Assembly (NCBI GenBank): GCA_013398955.1
Contig: VWPU01010164.1
Coordinates: 372,001 to 436,000 of the forward strand
Source: Callaeas wilsoni
Lineage: Eukaryota > Chordata > Aves > Passeriformes > Callaeidae
Reading direction: 5' to 3'
DNA: 64,000 bases
Each line of letters starts with the position of its first letter. Position 1 is the stretch's first letter. Below are positions 25,320 through 37,738 of this stretch, piece by piece. A program made the translations under genes and the position numbers. Below the pieces are notes generated by a model. The model did no database searches. It was not told the DNA's origin and saw nothing but the letters and a program-made list of their open reading frames with translations.

Positions 25320-25990
25320 TATTTATGGGGAAGGAGAAGACAAGAACTTTATTCAAAAGAGAATTATAGGAAGAATAATGACGCTCTCTTAATTGTCGGT
25401 AAACTATCAAAGTGCAGGTACAAAGAGATATTTCAAGTATTAATTAATGATCAAAATTCCAACTTAGCTGTCATCACAGAGACTGTGGGATATGCTGCAC
25501 ATCTGAGACAGACATAGAAGAATACAGTTTGTCCAGGGAGACAAGCAAGGGAAAAATGCAGGAAATGTGTTTTATATCAAAGATGTAAATACTGGTTTAG
25601 ATGCTACATGAGAACAGACTGATTGAAAAATCTGTGACTAATGTTAAAAGTGAAGGAGAAAAGGAAACTGCTATGACTGGGGATTGCTCTAAGCCACCAA
25701 GTACATACAATGAGTAAAACCCCAGAGAGAAATCTTTTTGTGACTAATAGAAGAATAAGCGAAGTATCTTAATCAGTAATAGGGGGAATATTTAGCTATC
25801 AAGGGGCATGATGAGAGCAGGTAAAAGGAAAATGGATGGTTCAGGAAGATTTTGGAATTAGTTTAGAAGTTATTTAAACTGAAGATGGAGACATAAATTA
25901 GACAGGTAAGCTCTTCTGTACCAATTCCATTAAAATGGGAAGAAGTGGTTGAAATGAAGGTGTGAGTGATAATATTATGATATGATCTCT
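25320..25990 (+). mobile_element. Old CR1-type LINE endonuclease fragment
   Basis: With frame changes, the plus strand shows an endonuclease-like order. NSNLAVITET near 25456-25485 matches the ITETW block of CR1-clade endonucleases with the W lost. FVQGDKQGKNAGNVFYIKD near 25529-25585 resembles the LFRKDRQGKRGGGVALYVK block. Further on, a TAAGCCACCAAGTACATACA segment resembles the YRPPN block. It is much more diverged than the CR1 copies at 16640 or 23491, and probably belongs to an older CR1 subfamily shared with other reptiles. The 3' boundary is unclear. Identity rests on block order, not on a search. Confidence 0.5.
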
Positions 25991-27839
25991 AATAAAACAT
26001 CAGATAAAGAACAGCAAAGTAAGAGAAAGGGATTCTAAGGAAAATAACTCTCAGAGCTGGTAAGGAAGAAAAGAATATATAAATATATATGCATGTGTGT
26101 GTTTGTGTCTGTATGTGTATGTAAAGCTAGGGAAAAAATCACTTCAGAAGAGCTGATAACTTTTAAAGGAAACAACTTCAAATTATTCAGTTTCAGATGG
26201 TGGCTTAGGGGAAGCATTAATAGATTAACTCAGCTAAATCAAGTTACCTTTACTGTCCTCAAATTCAACAGATAAGTTCACAAAATGCTAACATGAACAA
26301 ATATCGAGAAGAAGTATTAAGGGAAGCATTCACATGGGACTATAGGCCTTGATGAGAAAAGAGATGTAACTATAAAGAGATTTCTAAAAAAAAGCTCTGT
26401 TCTCTCAGTACATTAACAGTACCAGGAAAGAAGGTGTTATTTTGTTAGAGAGTGGAGACAAATTTGGTGTGCTAACAAATAAATGTGTTTGCAGCCTTGT
26501 TTGTAACACTCCTTCTGGGAAGATTCAACCCACATCCCAAATCCCACTGTGTGCTTGGAGAAGCTTACATTCCACATGCTTCTTTGCATTCCATTTCACT
26601 TCAGTCTTGAGGTGAAATCACAGAAGGACTTCAGTGGAATGCATGAAGTTCAAAGTGTGAAGTCTGTTTATTACACAGAGTGCTACCTCCAAAGTTTAGG
26701 TACCAAGGTCACTACTCTATGTTAATTGTTACAGCCTTTATCCACTAAAAACTAACACAGAAATATAATAGGGAAAAGAAATAGTCTCCTACTTTCTACT
26801 CATGTGTCAGCTATATCAAGGTAAAAATATTCTGATTTATAGCACTGAAGGAGTATGAGGGAGGATTTGATTTTTTGTGGGTTAGTCAGTTTCTTTCCCC
26901 CAATTCATCTTACCTCATGCTTCAGGATATTGCAGAAAATGTCAAAACATCCCTCTTCAGTTTTGAGATCTTCTTACTTTATCCATATTATTAGTACTAT
27001 CTATCCTATGGTAACATTCAGAAGTTGAAGAAATTACAGTACAAATAGGCAAGACAGCAAAGAGTGCAAGAAAGCCTTGCAGCATTCCTCTGAAGTACAT
27101 ATTTTTTACTCATATTGCCTGTCCACACTCTCTACTGCAACTGTGCCAGGGGATGAATAAAGAAACACAGAAGAAATGGTCATCTTGACATGCAGGGGAG
27201 GATTTCAGAGACTTAGCTGCACCAATCCATAATTATCTATGAGAGGGGAGATAGCATATATTACATGCATAAACTTGTAATTGTATTTCATCAGGCATTC
27301 CCAGGCACTGCCAGATAAGGGGTGTATCTGGGTACATCAATCTAGTGAGGTTGGAAGAAAACAATCTCTCTACTACGTCCATATTATCTTAACAGAGCAG
27401 TGACTGCTTCTCCTCTTTGCTCACCTCATTGATATGTAGTTCTGTACACAGTGTGCTGTTGCTGACTCCGTGATGTACGCTAGCCCCAGCCTGCTTTATT
27501 TATTTATTTTATTACTCACCTTCTGCAGCAGGATCAAGGGAATGGACCTCTGTATGGAGTGCAGGGGAAGGGCACTTTGCGCAGGATGGACTATGGGATG
27601 TTTTGGGACAAACCAAGGGTGGGAAAAAGGAGGAATCAAGGTCTCTTGGGGAAGAACAAGTAGGAAAATAGAAGCATAAATTGATAGATGAGCCAGTTGC
27701 ATGCAAGCAGGCGCTGGTCAGTGCATTTGCTTGGCTATGCCCTGTGCCTGATCATTACTGTGTGTCCTAACTTCCCACTAAACCCCATTTCTAGCTATTT
27801 TCCTGAATGGGGGTCTCTGTCCTGTGTGCAAAAGTGTAT
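25991..27839. other. Single-copy DNA, no gene seen
   Basis: It contains a short AT/TG-rich simple repeat (26074-26123) and otherwise nothing recognised. The old LINE may continue a little beyond 25990, but I see no further coding block. GC content rises after about 27400 towards the next feature. Confidence 0.5.
26074..26123. repeat. Mixed AT and TG simple repeat
   Basis: AT-rich alternating sequence followed by an interrupted TG run (GTGTGTGTTTGTGTCTGTAT and onward). Short and impure. Confidence 0.7.
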
Positions 27840-28300
27840 GTCTGTGTGTGTGTGTCCCTGGGACTGGGACTAGGAGTCAGAGCAGTCCATGTGTCCGTGA
27901 TGCCAGCAACTGGAATGAACACGACTGTGATTGTTAGTAAAGATCCTTCCAGATGAGGCAGAGAGCAAGTGATGTAGGCTGGGAGTGGGGGGAGGATGTG
28001 TGCCTCTGAGGGTGCAACCACAGGAGGAGGTGGCAACTGCAGGTGGCAACTGAAGGGATCTGGAGTCCAGGCCAGCTGCTGGAGAGACAGTAGGATCTGG
28101 GGGTGCACTGAGAGATACGTGTGTGTGTGTGTGTGTGTGTGTGCGCGTGTGCAAGGGCGTCTGTACTGGCAGCTAATGTGGGACTATGGCCTCGAGGGTT
28201 TATATGTCCATATGCCAGCAACTGGAGAGAATGGGACCTGGGGACAGCTACTGGTCAGACTGATGGTCAGCATGGAGCTGCCACAGCCTCCTCCCTAGCA
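27840..28300. repeat. GC-rich minisatellite-like block with an internal GT microsatellite
   Basis: This block is clearly more GC-rich than its surroundings. A related module recurs: GCCAGCAACTGGA at 27902-27914, GCCAGCTGCTGGAGAGACAG at 28071-28090, and GCCAGCAACTGGAGAGAATG at 28214-28233. The last two are each followed by a similar GG(A/G)(T/C)CTGGGG stretch. Spacings are about 169 and 143 bases, so the repetition is old and irregular. TG-rich runs sit at 27843-27855 and 28119-28143. Frames open on both strands here (up to 105 codons) are explained by composition. I suspect an old avian repeat but cannot name it. Confidence 0.45.
28119..28148. repeat. (GT)n microsatellite
   Basis: About 12 uninterrupted GT units, then GCGCGTGTGC. 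Likely polymorphic in length. Confidence 0.95.
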
Positions 28301-29718
28301 GCCTTCTGTATTCGGAAACTCTGTAAGAGCTATAAACCAAGGAATTAATTATTTTACCCAAACCAAGTGCTGCATGTCAAGTTAAGGAGACGTATTTGGT
28401 TCTGTATTCCCTGAAATGATTTTAGAGCATACAAACATTTATTGACATATGTAAAATATAGCCTTATTAAAATGAAGATTAGGTTTATGGGCCTCTTCTC
28501 TCTCTGTTTGTATGTATTTATACAGACTGTAGACTTAAACTACAACCTACATTATTTAAAGAAAGGACTAATGTATAACAAGATTCTCCAGGGCATGGAA
28601 GCTAAGAAGCTTAGCAGTTCAGCTTGTAAATCTATTATAACATACAGTTAAAATCCCAGAGTCACAATCCCTGGTTATTCTTCTAGGCCAATGGCCATTT
28701 TGCCAGCACCAGATCTTCTGTTCTTTCTCTTCTCTCTTTTTTTACGGCTTTCTTCTCGAGGGATGCTAAGTGAAAATAAATGGTAAAGGAAAGAAGAATA
28801 AACACTTCCTCTCGCCCCATAAATCCTTCCTCAGTGTTTGAATAACCTTTAAAATTTAACTATAGAAATGAGTTTCTCATTGATAATATGGAAATCATTG
28901 CATTCAGAAGACTTCTAACTTACTTTGCAAAGTCAAATTCCATGCAAATATTCAAATTATGTGATCAAACGTAGTCTAACATTGCATTTTTCACAGTTCA
29001 AGAAAATTTCCACTCAAAACACCCAAAAATCTAATGTCATAGCCTAAGTGCCATGTCTTAGCGATAAGCTATATTTATTGCATGCCAGCACACTCCTGTC
29101 CTTCAAAAACTCTGTAGGAAGAGAAGAAAAAGGAAGCACAAGTTTTAAGCACTTTGATGACATATTTGGCATTTGATCTCTTAGCTAAATAAGAGTTTCA
29201 TTACTTTCATGGGCTTTCTGCAAAATAAGATCCTGCCTTTTTTCCATGAGAGTCCACTGAAAGAGGTCTTATTGGTAATAAAGAATTTTGTCATGGCTTA
29301 TGATAGCAGTGTGCATGTTGGGAGAAATATTTATGTATAGAAGACCAACATAAACTTTAGGGAAAATAACATCCTTTCTAAAATAATGCAAAAAAGAGCG
29401 AGAGAAATTCATCAGATGATTAAGCTGAGGAGGAACCAAAGCAATAGAAACCAGAAGACAATAATGGTCCTTCAGTCTGCTGCATACTTGGTACTGGGAC
29501 ATTTTCTGGATTCACACTTGGAAAAGCAACCAGCATGGAACATTCAGCTTAGGTAGATCAACAATGCCACTACTTTGATGTTATCTAGCACATTTATTGA
29601 TGTCTGCATTGCTTGTTTGTGTGTAGTTTATCACAAAGAATAATTTCAAATAGACGTTAATAATTTGTTTGCAGAATCTCCTATTTCAGCTGTGAATATA
29701 TTAATCTAGCAATTTTTT
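28301..29718. other. Single-copy A+T-rich DNA, nothing recognised
   Basis: About 1.4 kb before the solo LTR. Frames are at most 77 codons and unrecognised. Confidence 0.6.
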
Positions 29719-29723
29719 GGGAC

Positions 29724-30328
29724 TGGTTTCACCCAAGCAGGCAATTCAATACCATGCAGCTGCTCAGTCATTCCGCCTCCTCCAAGGTGGGATGGGGAGG
29801 AGATTCAGGAAAAGAGTAAAACTCATGGGTTGAAGTAAGAACAGTTTAATAATTGAAACAAAGCAAAACAAAGCACAGATGATGATGATAAGGAGAAGGA
29901 TGATGGTGAGGATGATAACAATGATAATTAACAGTAAATGTAATTAGAAAGGAGAGACAGAAAGAGAGCTGAGAGAAATAAGTGATGCACGATACAATTC
30001 TCACCACTAGCTCAGCCTGTCCCCAAGTCACGATAGATCCCTGCAAGGTAACTCCCGTCAGTTTATATACTGACTAGAATGTTCTGCAATATGGAATATC
30101 ACTTGGACACTTTGGGTCGCCTGTCCCAGCCATGGCCTCTGAGAGCTTCTTGTGCGATTCCTTACTGTAGACCATGAGACAATGAAAAGTCCTTGACAGG
30201 ACAAGCATGGCTAAGCAACCACCAAAATATCACTGTGTTTTCAACATTATTCTCATGCTGAATCTAAAACACAGCACTGTACGGCTACCAAGAAGAAAAT
30301 TAATTCTATCCCAGTTAAAACCAGGAGA
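29724..30328 (-). mobile_element. Solo LTR of an avian endogenous retrovirus with 5-bp target duplication
   Basis: This 605-base LTR is flanked on both sides by GGGAC (29719-29723 and 30329-30333), a 5-bp target duplication of the size typical of ERVL-type insertions. On the minus strand it starts TCTCCTGGTTTTAACTGGG (the expected TG is now TC) and ends GGTGAAACCA. Internal landmarks fit an LTR promoter and end. The plus-strand TTTATATA at 30062-30069 is a TATATAAA box on the minus strand, and TTTAAT at 29845-29850 is an ATTAAA poly(A) signal. A GAT/AAT-rich stretch lies at about 29878-29940. No retroviral genes and no second LTR adjoin it, so it is a solo LTR left by recombination. The ERVL assignment is inferred from the duplication length. 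Confidence 0.85.
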
Positions 30329-30333
30329 GGGAC

Positions 30334-33300
30334 CTACAAAACTCTAATTTTTTTTCCTGCTATGATTACTTTCATAACTTATCAACATCTTCACAGCATG
30401 TAGGCCCTTTTTAACACTGGCAGCGATACTTTCCAAATAAGTCAACTTTTGTCTGTCGTGTAAAATCTAAAACATGCTACTAAGCAATACAATGTACACA
30501 GTGGCCAGCTTTGCTGGTCATGTACTGCACTGTAATTAGTGAATGCTCTTAGCAACAGAGACCTGAAAACCAACAGAGCATCTAAAAACATCTGTAAGAT
30601 TTCTTGTCTGGACTTTTCCTGTTATTGTCAACATTTTATTGCGAAGAAAAGAAACTCTACATCATGATTTCATTTAGAGATATTTTCTTCTCATTTTCAC
30701 AGATAATTTGCTTATTATTAACTTACAATTTAAGGCTAGATTCTGAAAATATCTTATTCTTTACTCTGTTTAATGGAAATCAAGGCATTGTTCAATAAGA
30801 ATGAATTTATCACAAACTAGCCATGCTGGAGAAAACTTTAGGCAAAAAATGTTTTCATACAAACCATTCATTAAATGACTGTGAATAATGAAGAAACTAA
30901 TATAAATTGCTGTCTATTCACAGACAATTCAGTAACGGGCTGGATTTGACAAACTGCTTGTTACAAATAATTCACACCAGCAATGAATATGATCTCTCCA
31001 GCTGTACGTCTATTTGGGATTAATAGAGTTTCTTTCAGACCCATTTTTCTCCCTACATCATCTGTTTGTTTTGTTCTGTTTGTAGAGTTTGCACAAAATT
31101 GCTCAGCTTGTGGTATATAGCCAGCAATTAACACCACTTAGCAGCTGTTAAATAGGGTAATCGCCTGTTGTTATCCTCATTCAGGAACTAATTGCTCTCA
31201 GTGCGCCACTCATAAACCCACCAAAGCACCAGGTATGATCTGCTGAAGATGATCTGATGTGAAAGGGGCTTTACTTTCTCTCCTCTAGGATCAGTTCCAC
31301 TGGCTACTAACACCTGCAGAGAGCGGAAGGACATAGGAGCACCAGAAAGATTTCCTTTCCTAGAACTCCCGTTGGTGAGCCCACGGGTGGCCAGGTTTGG
31401 TGGATAAGAGGAACTGCAGGTAAAATCACACACACAGATACTAAGTGCCAGTGTGAATGGCACTGGCTGTATTGCTGCCCTGGTTTGAACAGAGCAAAAT
31501 GCAAAGTGCAGCATCTTCTGTGATAGCAGCGTTTCTGAATGGATGATTAATGTTTCCTCATTCCTTTTTCTGACTAATATCCTGAAGATATTTTTAATGC
31601 AGATGAAACAGGTTTGGATTTTTTTTTCCTATTAAAACTGACTGTTCAAAGCCAGAAGAATGCTAGTGGCAGAAAGAAATTGAATGAAATTAATTAATTA
31701 TTAAATTATCCGAATTAAGTAATATGATTTTGTTACATTATTTACATATGGAATACGTTTAATATGCTCTTTTTTGGTGAAGTATTCTTGAAACATCAGT
31801 AATCAATCATGTGAACATATTTCATATATATACACATCTTCTCTTAGTCTGCAGCTCCACACAGAAGAGAAATACGCCTCCTAATACAAATAAAATATGC
31901 TTTGTAACTAATGGGGAACTTACGAGGGCAGCAGTCAGAAATAGAAGATTTGGGTTTTATTGCCTGCACATGTCTCTTTGCAGCATATTGAATGTGGTTC
32001 TAGAATAAGTAATGTGAAGTGAATCATGGTGTCTTGAATTTATCTCAAATATCCTTCATGACTCTTGTGCTGGTCACTCATGCTGGATGATTTAGAAACA
32101 CACATTTATTTCATGTTTCCTCTATTTTAAAACGCTACTAGTATTCTAATCAGAAAATGCAACAATGACTTGTACGTCCTTAAGAGCTGGATAAGAGCTC
32201 TAGGCCTCGCATACAATTGGAAGACAGTTTTATCCATGATCTTCAAGAGAACACGCAAGCAGAAATACACAAAAATGGTTATTCCAGCAAAAATCTCCCT
32301 GTACTTCCTACATATTAAATCATACAAGATAATAGGTGCATTGGAAGGAACCAATTTTTGATAGTCTGCAAAGTGTTAAAGTAGGATGTTATTCAAGTTT
32401 CCCTTCAAGATAATTTAAATTACTTAGGTAAAGATCCAGGTAAATATCTGGACTGGAGGGCTGAGGTTTACTGACTCTGGTATGAGCTAACATCAAAAAT
32501 GAGACAGAAAGTTTTTGTTTACATGGATAATTGCTTTTCTTTATTGCTTTTCTGTTAATCTGACATAGTTTATGAATGCTGTTTGGATGTGTGTACATGT
32601 AGTAGGGTCAAGTACCAATTTCAGAAGCTATAACCTTTGCATATAATTCATATTATCAAAAAAACATACAAAACCAAAAAGCCAAAACCCAATGAATCCC
32701 AAATAACAATAAAGAATGTAAAGCAACACAAATGGCTTGCAAGCTGAAATACACAAATATTGAATGAGATTTAAATGCATCTGTTACAAGTTAAATCTAT
32801 TTCACGATATGAATTTACACTATGACTATATGCTTGCTTCTGTTAAAATGTTCTGCATCAGTAGGAGAGAAATGCAGAAGTTTAGCGTGAATTCATTGTT
32901 TTGATTGTGAAAATGATGTGTCCAAGTATAATGCTTCTTTCTGCAATCCTAGTTCCCAGAAATTACAAATCCAAGCTGAGTCCTTTTGTTCTCAAACAGC
33001 AAAGGGAAAGAACTACAGCTTTAATAATAACCAGCCTGCTGATCAAGAAACCTATACGGCTTTCAACAGCTCATACTAAAAAAGAAAGCTCTGAAACCTG
33101 GGTTGTGTTCCATATTATGTGTGTATACATCAGAATTAGTTATGCTTATGAGATGGTGATTTTCAGAATGAAACACCTCAATGAACCTGCCTTGATCATT
33201 TGTTTACCGATGACTCACATCCACTATTACTATTGCATATTGTAACCTACTAGTTTGATTATTAGAATAATCATCCAGAGAGGAGAGTGGGATTTGAAAG

Positions 33301-35804
33301 TTTTTCCCAGTGCAAGAAGGCTCAGATTTACAGCTTTATCCCCCTGCAAAGGCTGGGACCAGGTGAGTAGTTTGATGACGGTTCTTCAGGGTTCACAGAA
33401 CGCCTTTCTTGGTCTAGAGATTTCACACACCCGTTCACATCCTCATAATTCGTCCTTTGCTCCTTCCAGCAAGGTTCAGTACTTTCAGCCTGCTGTCTCT
33501 CCACATTTCTCCAACTTCTGCAGGAATATACTCCAGTAGATACACTCTCTCAACATAATATTACCTAGTAGGATGAAAACAGTAACATTCCAACTTTTCC
33601 AGGAGCTAGAATACAAAGAAAAGCTTTTCTGAAGCTGTTATGCATCACACAAGAATCTATTGCTCTAGGCAAATGCCTGGTATTCCTATAGCTGTGGGTA
33701 TTATAAATAATCTCAAAGGGAAACATGCCAAAGATTTTCCAATAAATCAACCACTTGAAACCCCATGAACTTTCAAAGAACAAAAATCCAGTAATCACCT
33801 GAGTTTTGGATAAAGTATAGAACTGAGAAAAAAAAAAGGCAATCCTTTTAGATTAATTTTTTCATTTGACTTTGGTTTTTTAAAGTGATCTCTTTTTTTA
33901 ATAATCATTTAGTGAAATTTTCAGATGTTTAACAGCACTGTTTGTGATGTGTAAAGTTAAGAGACAACTTTCCAAAACTCTGTGTTTCACAAAACATCGT
34001 AAGTCTGTTTCATTAAGAGCATTGAAATTCACGCAGTTGTCAACAATTTGCATCCAAATGTTAGTTTTATGTTTGTAATTGTTATTATTAGTCCTTCTTC
34101 CAAAGCACATAAAATTATAGTTCAGCCTACTAGGGCAGGATCAGTATCCAGTAGACTAGCAGTAATGTGGACTTTCTATTGCCCTTAATGGTAAGTTGAA
34201 AGTAAAATGAGATGCTGTTTAAATAATTTGTCTGTCAGCTGCAAATATAAATAAAGGGGCCAAAGGAAAAGTACAAATAGCTTCACTGAAATGTCATATT
34301 TGTCTATGAGAGATGACTACCGGTGAGAAATAAATGACTAGCTAAGAAATTAACTTTTCTATTAGAACCTTTTGGATTAGAAAAATTTCTCATTTTTGAC
34401 TTGTTGCTAAATCAAGAGTTTGTTATAGACATAATTCAGTTTTTCTCTAGACTAATAGGAAATATTTCAATGTACCTTTATTTTCTTTTCGAAAACATCA
34501 TAGGCACATATACAGAAAAAATGATGGTTCATTTCAAATAATAAAAACATCATTAAACCCATGCTACCCGCTAGTGTAGTACATTAAGCTTTGATCGGTG
34601 TTCTTAATCTTGCCCTGTAGAAAAATAGAAAGATATAAATTGAAATATCAACAGTTGAAGTCTGTCCTATAGAGGTATATCTGCCTTGCATTACAAAAGC
34701 TTCTTTGGGCATACCCTGTGCAATGGGGACAATTATTCTGTGGCAAATATTGGCGTTTCAACTGACCACCAAACCCACCATGTTATTAAAGTTTAAATCC
34801 TCTACATCTTTTATATCATGAAACAAAACTGAAGGGAATTTCCATATGGAGAGTGCCTATGAGACATGGACTTCTCTCTATAACACCTTGTAGGAAGCAG
34901 TCCTGGACCAGATTGTGGTTAAGGCTCATTAATATTCTCTGCTGCTGAAGAGCAAGGGCTGCTGGCATTTTAGCAGAAATCATGTCAGCCGCTTGACACT
35001 GTTCTGGCCTTGAGATGCATAAATCGGTTACTGCTGTCTTATTTCCATAGCAAGTGAGCAGATGTAGGACGGCATGGTAGGGGTATGCTTTCACTTGCTT
35101 TCAGTTGACAGGCCTGCTAGCTCCAGGAATTTCTGTTGTCTAGCTACCTTTTCTTATTCTTGCACTTCACTTGCAGTCAAGTCAGTAATTGTGAAAACAG
35201 ATTGGAAAAAGCAAGTTGTTACCCTGCATCTGTTTACTGGTCTCCTTAATTCCCCAGTCCTTAGAATACCTATAAGATCTGAATGCAATATATTGTAGAA
35301 GTTCTTGTCATCAGGAAATGTATTGGGAACCAAGATAACAAGCTGCAGTTTTAAAGCATCTGTTTAAAGTTCCAAAATGTGCTTTAGACGATGGAGAGAG
35401 AGTTATTTTTCTGAAAAAGATGAGATCCTTGATTTAATTAAGAAAGATTTCAAGATATTTCCAAATTCTAAAGCTCTTCTTTTTTTTTTTTTTCAGTAAA
35501 AACAAATGTAAACCTAGAAATTTGTAATAGTTCCACACAAGTCTCTGAAGCAAGGTCTGTAGAAACTCATTAAAAGTATTTTTGTTGCTCAGCTATAGAA
35601 GTATATTCAGTGCCCCCTACCACTGTCATTGCACTAAGAACACTATAGAATTATTGGTTTTTAATATTTTCCCATGAAGAATTTCGTTCTTTTTTCTCCT
35701 GGCTTGTCTTGCATCCAGTCCATGCCTTACATTCCCCAAATCTAGGAGGTGTTGGAAAGGTGCTGAGAAGGAATGAAATTCTTTTCTGTGAAGATCTCAA
35801 TTAG
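30334..35804. other. Single-copy A+T-rich DNA, no gene seen
   Basis: About 5.5 kb with no gene or dated repeat. The longest frames are 32901-33245 (+, 114 codons) and 31188-31514 (-, 108 codons); both are unrecognised. A consensus-like splice donor (CAG followed by GTGAGT) occurs at about 33359-33367, and an acceptor-like T-run plus CAG at 35480-35496. Neither is paired with a convincing exon. An A/C-rich tract lies at 32655-32695. Confidence 0.55.
32655..32695. repeat. A/C-rich low-complexity tract
   Basis: About 40 bases, mostly A with scattered C and isolated G or T. It resembles the tracts at 7840 and 50548. Confidence 0.6.
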
Positions 35805-36030
35805 AGCATGTAATTTATTGCCACAAGATGTTATGAAGGCCAAAATACAAATGAGTTAAGAAAGGGATTAGACCTGTACACAAAAAATAGGTGTTTAGTG
35901 GCTGCTAAACATGATCCTAAGGATGTAACCTTTGGCTTGGAAAAGTCTCTGAACTATAATTATGGAAATTTGGGAGCTCTATCAGGAACAGAACTGCTTG
36001 ATCTAAGCCTTATTCTATTCAGGGGTTTAC
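35805..36030 (+). mobile_element. Ancient CR1-type LINE tail
   Basis: The region reads as a diverged copy of a CR1-type 3' segment known from birds, crocodiles and turtles. It has TTATTGCCACAAGATGTTAT at about 35816-35835, a GAAGGCCAAAAT segment, then AAAGGGATTAGACCTG, an AAATAGGTGTTTAGTGGCTG segment, and TAAACATGATCCTAAGGATG. Similarity fades by about 36030. It belongs to the same tail type as 48365-48680, which keeps a different part of the 3' end. It is more decayed than the avian CR1 copies elsewhere here. No coding capacity. Confidence 0.6.
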
Positions 36031-37149
36031 CTTGGTTTGGTTTGTTTGTTTTTTTCTCTTGGACACTTTAGTAGGAATAAAAGTCATTTCTTTATGACTC
36101 TATAAAGCAGCTCTCATTCTGCTTCAGATATTTCCTGTGTTACATTGAACCTGGTTAATTTATAGCTACATGACCATACTCTAAGTTAAAGAATGGACAA
36201 AATAAAGGAATACAATGGAGTCAGTGTACTATTTGCTGTAAATTTTTGTTAAGCATATCAGTAATTTTTTTCAGTCCCTTCTTTCTGAAGTCCCTTGTGT
36301 GTTAATCCAGTTGTTAATCAAATACAAACAGAAGGAAATTTCAATTCTCTAATTATTTTTATTTTCTGGTCAAAAATATTTTAACTACTGATATTTCATT
36401 TTGTGATACTGAAATGAAATGCAATAGACATCTAGAAGAAAATTTCTGAACAGTCATATGGGTTTTTGTTTGGTTTGGGATTTTTACCAGTAAGATTGGG
36501 TATTTTCCTAACTAATTTTCTTTAAAAAGTAGAAAATAAAGCACCTAATTTGAGATTTTATGTGCTGGCATTTATATTATCTTTAATTTAACGTCTGAAT
36601 AACCTTTAATTAATATTCATGTTGCTATTGCAGATACAAAAATATGAATAAGATAACTGTTCGGTGGTGGCTTACATAAAACATAACTTTGTAAATAATT
36701 ACAAGCATGTCGACATGACATGACATCACATCCTTATCACAGACATCCTCTTTGAAATCCACTGCTATGCATTAATAAGTATTAAATTTAAATTCTTAAT
36801 ATGTTCAGTTATATTTTAAGGATTAAGTGACATCTTTTTAGTTTTTCCCCAGATTTTAGCCCATTACAATGAGATTCTTCCCACACACATGTGCCTATAA
36901 TGGTGCATGCAGATGTATCTTGTCAAAAATGCATCTGTAGGGTCTGAAATGAGACAGTAGGCCCACTAAATGCTTACATAGAAGCAGCCTAAAGAGCCTG
37001 ATGTTTTAACCATTAAAATCTTGACTTATCTGAGCAGCAAGATATCTGGATTTTTTTCAAAAAAGTGCCAAGTAGCTTTTTCTTCATCCCTATTGGTCAG
37101 ATGACCATCTTCAACAAAGATCATTCCAATGTTTCCTTTAGATCTCCTC
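36031..37149. other. Single-copy A+T-rich DNA, nothing recognised
   Basis: About 1.1 kb. It holds small G/T-rich patches (about 36035-36055 and 36463-36480) and a 12-base palindrome, CATGTCGACATG, at 36706-36717. No gene. Confidence 0.6.
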
Positions 37150-37570
37150 TTACTATTAATCTACTTTGAAAACTCTTCTTGTTATATGGCACAACAATAG
37201 TCAGTTTCACTCTAATTGAGTTTTGCCCTTTTGTGTCTTCTTACCGCATCTACAAAACATGGCTCTGTATTCTTTTTGGAAATCTTGACCTTGCTTCCAG
37301 AGTTCATGTAATTTTTTTTTTTCCTCTTGATCTCAACAAGGAGTTTCATGTTCAGCTAAGCTGGTCTTCTACCCTGTTTGCTTGACTTATGACACAGTGG
37401 AATTGCTGCTCCTGTTGTTCTGTAGCAGGGTTCTTAAATATTGACCGGCACTCTTGAACTCCTAAACCTTCAAAAGCAGATTCCTGGAGTACTCTGCTAA
37501 ATAGCTTATTGAATAGCTTAAGATTTGCTCTCCTGAAGTCTAGGTAACAACTCTACTGTCTTTTTTTTCT
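37150..37570 (-). mobile_element. CR1 LINE ORF2 fragment, part 1 (linker after the endonuclease)
   Basis: This is minus-strand CR1 sequence from the region just after the endonuclease. On the plus strand it reads GGAGTTTCATGTTCAGCTAA, then GCTGGTCTTCTACCCTGTTT, and later TTTGCTCTCCTGAAGTCTAG, all diagnostic of reverse-complement CR1. It is interrupted at about 37570 by a plus-strand CR1 tail and resumes at 37739. The lower boundary is approximate, because similarity weakens below about 37310. Confidence 0.7.
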
Positions 37571-37738
37571 TATTAGCAACAGCAAACTGGAACAGATTGC
37601 CAATAGAGGTCAGGAGTCTCCCTCAGTGGAAATATTCTGGATAGTCTGAACACAATTCTCTGCCATGTGCTCTAGGATGACCCTGCTTGAGCAGGGAGGT
37701 AGGACAGTGATCCCTTTCCACCTGTCTGATTCTGTGAT
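37571..37738 (+). mobile_element. CR1 LINE 3' tail inserted into an older CR1
   Basis: Plus-strand CR1 3' end: AAACTGGAACAGATTGCC, then GTCAGGAGTCTCCCTCAGTG, GAAATATTCTGGATAGTCTG, CCATGTGCTCTAGGATGACC, GCTTGAGCAGGGAGGTAGGA, and the ending CTGTCTGATTCTGTGATT, which is the terminal octamer repeat. Both flanks are minus-strand CR1 sequence that would be continuous without it, so it arrived later. It is strongly 5'-truncated (about 170 bases) and non-coding. Confidence 0.85.

Noticed and set aside
27791..28298. Overlapping frames of 94 to 105 codons on both strands
   Set aside because: They open together in a GC-rich block with GT microsatellites, giving runs of V-C or H-T. This is typical of repeats, with no coding signal in any one frame.
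31188..31514. 108-codon minus-strand frame in a GC-richer patch
   Set aside because: Unrecognised, with a competing 65-codon frame in another phase. No paired splice sites or domain.
32901..33245. 114-codon plus-strand frame
   Set aside because: Unrecognised product with a scattered composition, no Kozak-like start and no neighbouring exon evidence.
36706..36717. 12-base perfect palindrome CATGTCGACATG
   Set aside because: One palindrome of this length is expected by chance in a window this size, and the neighbouring ACATG units suggest simple-sequence origin.
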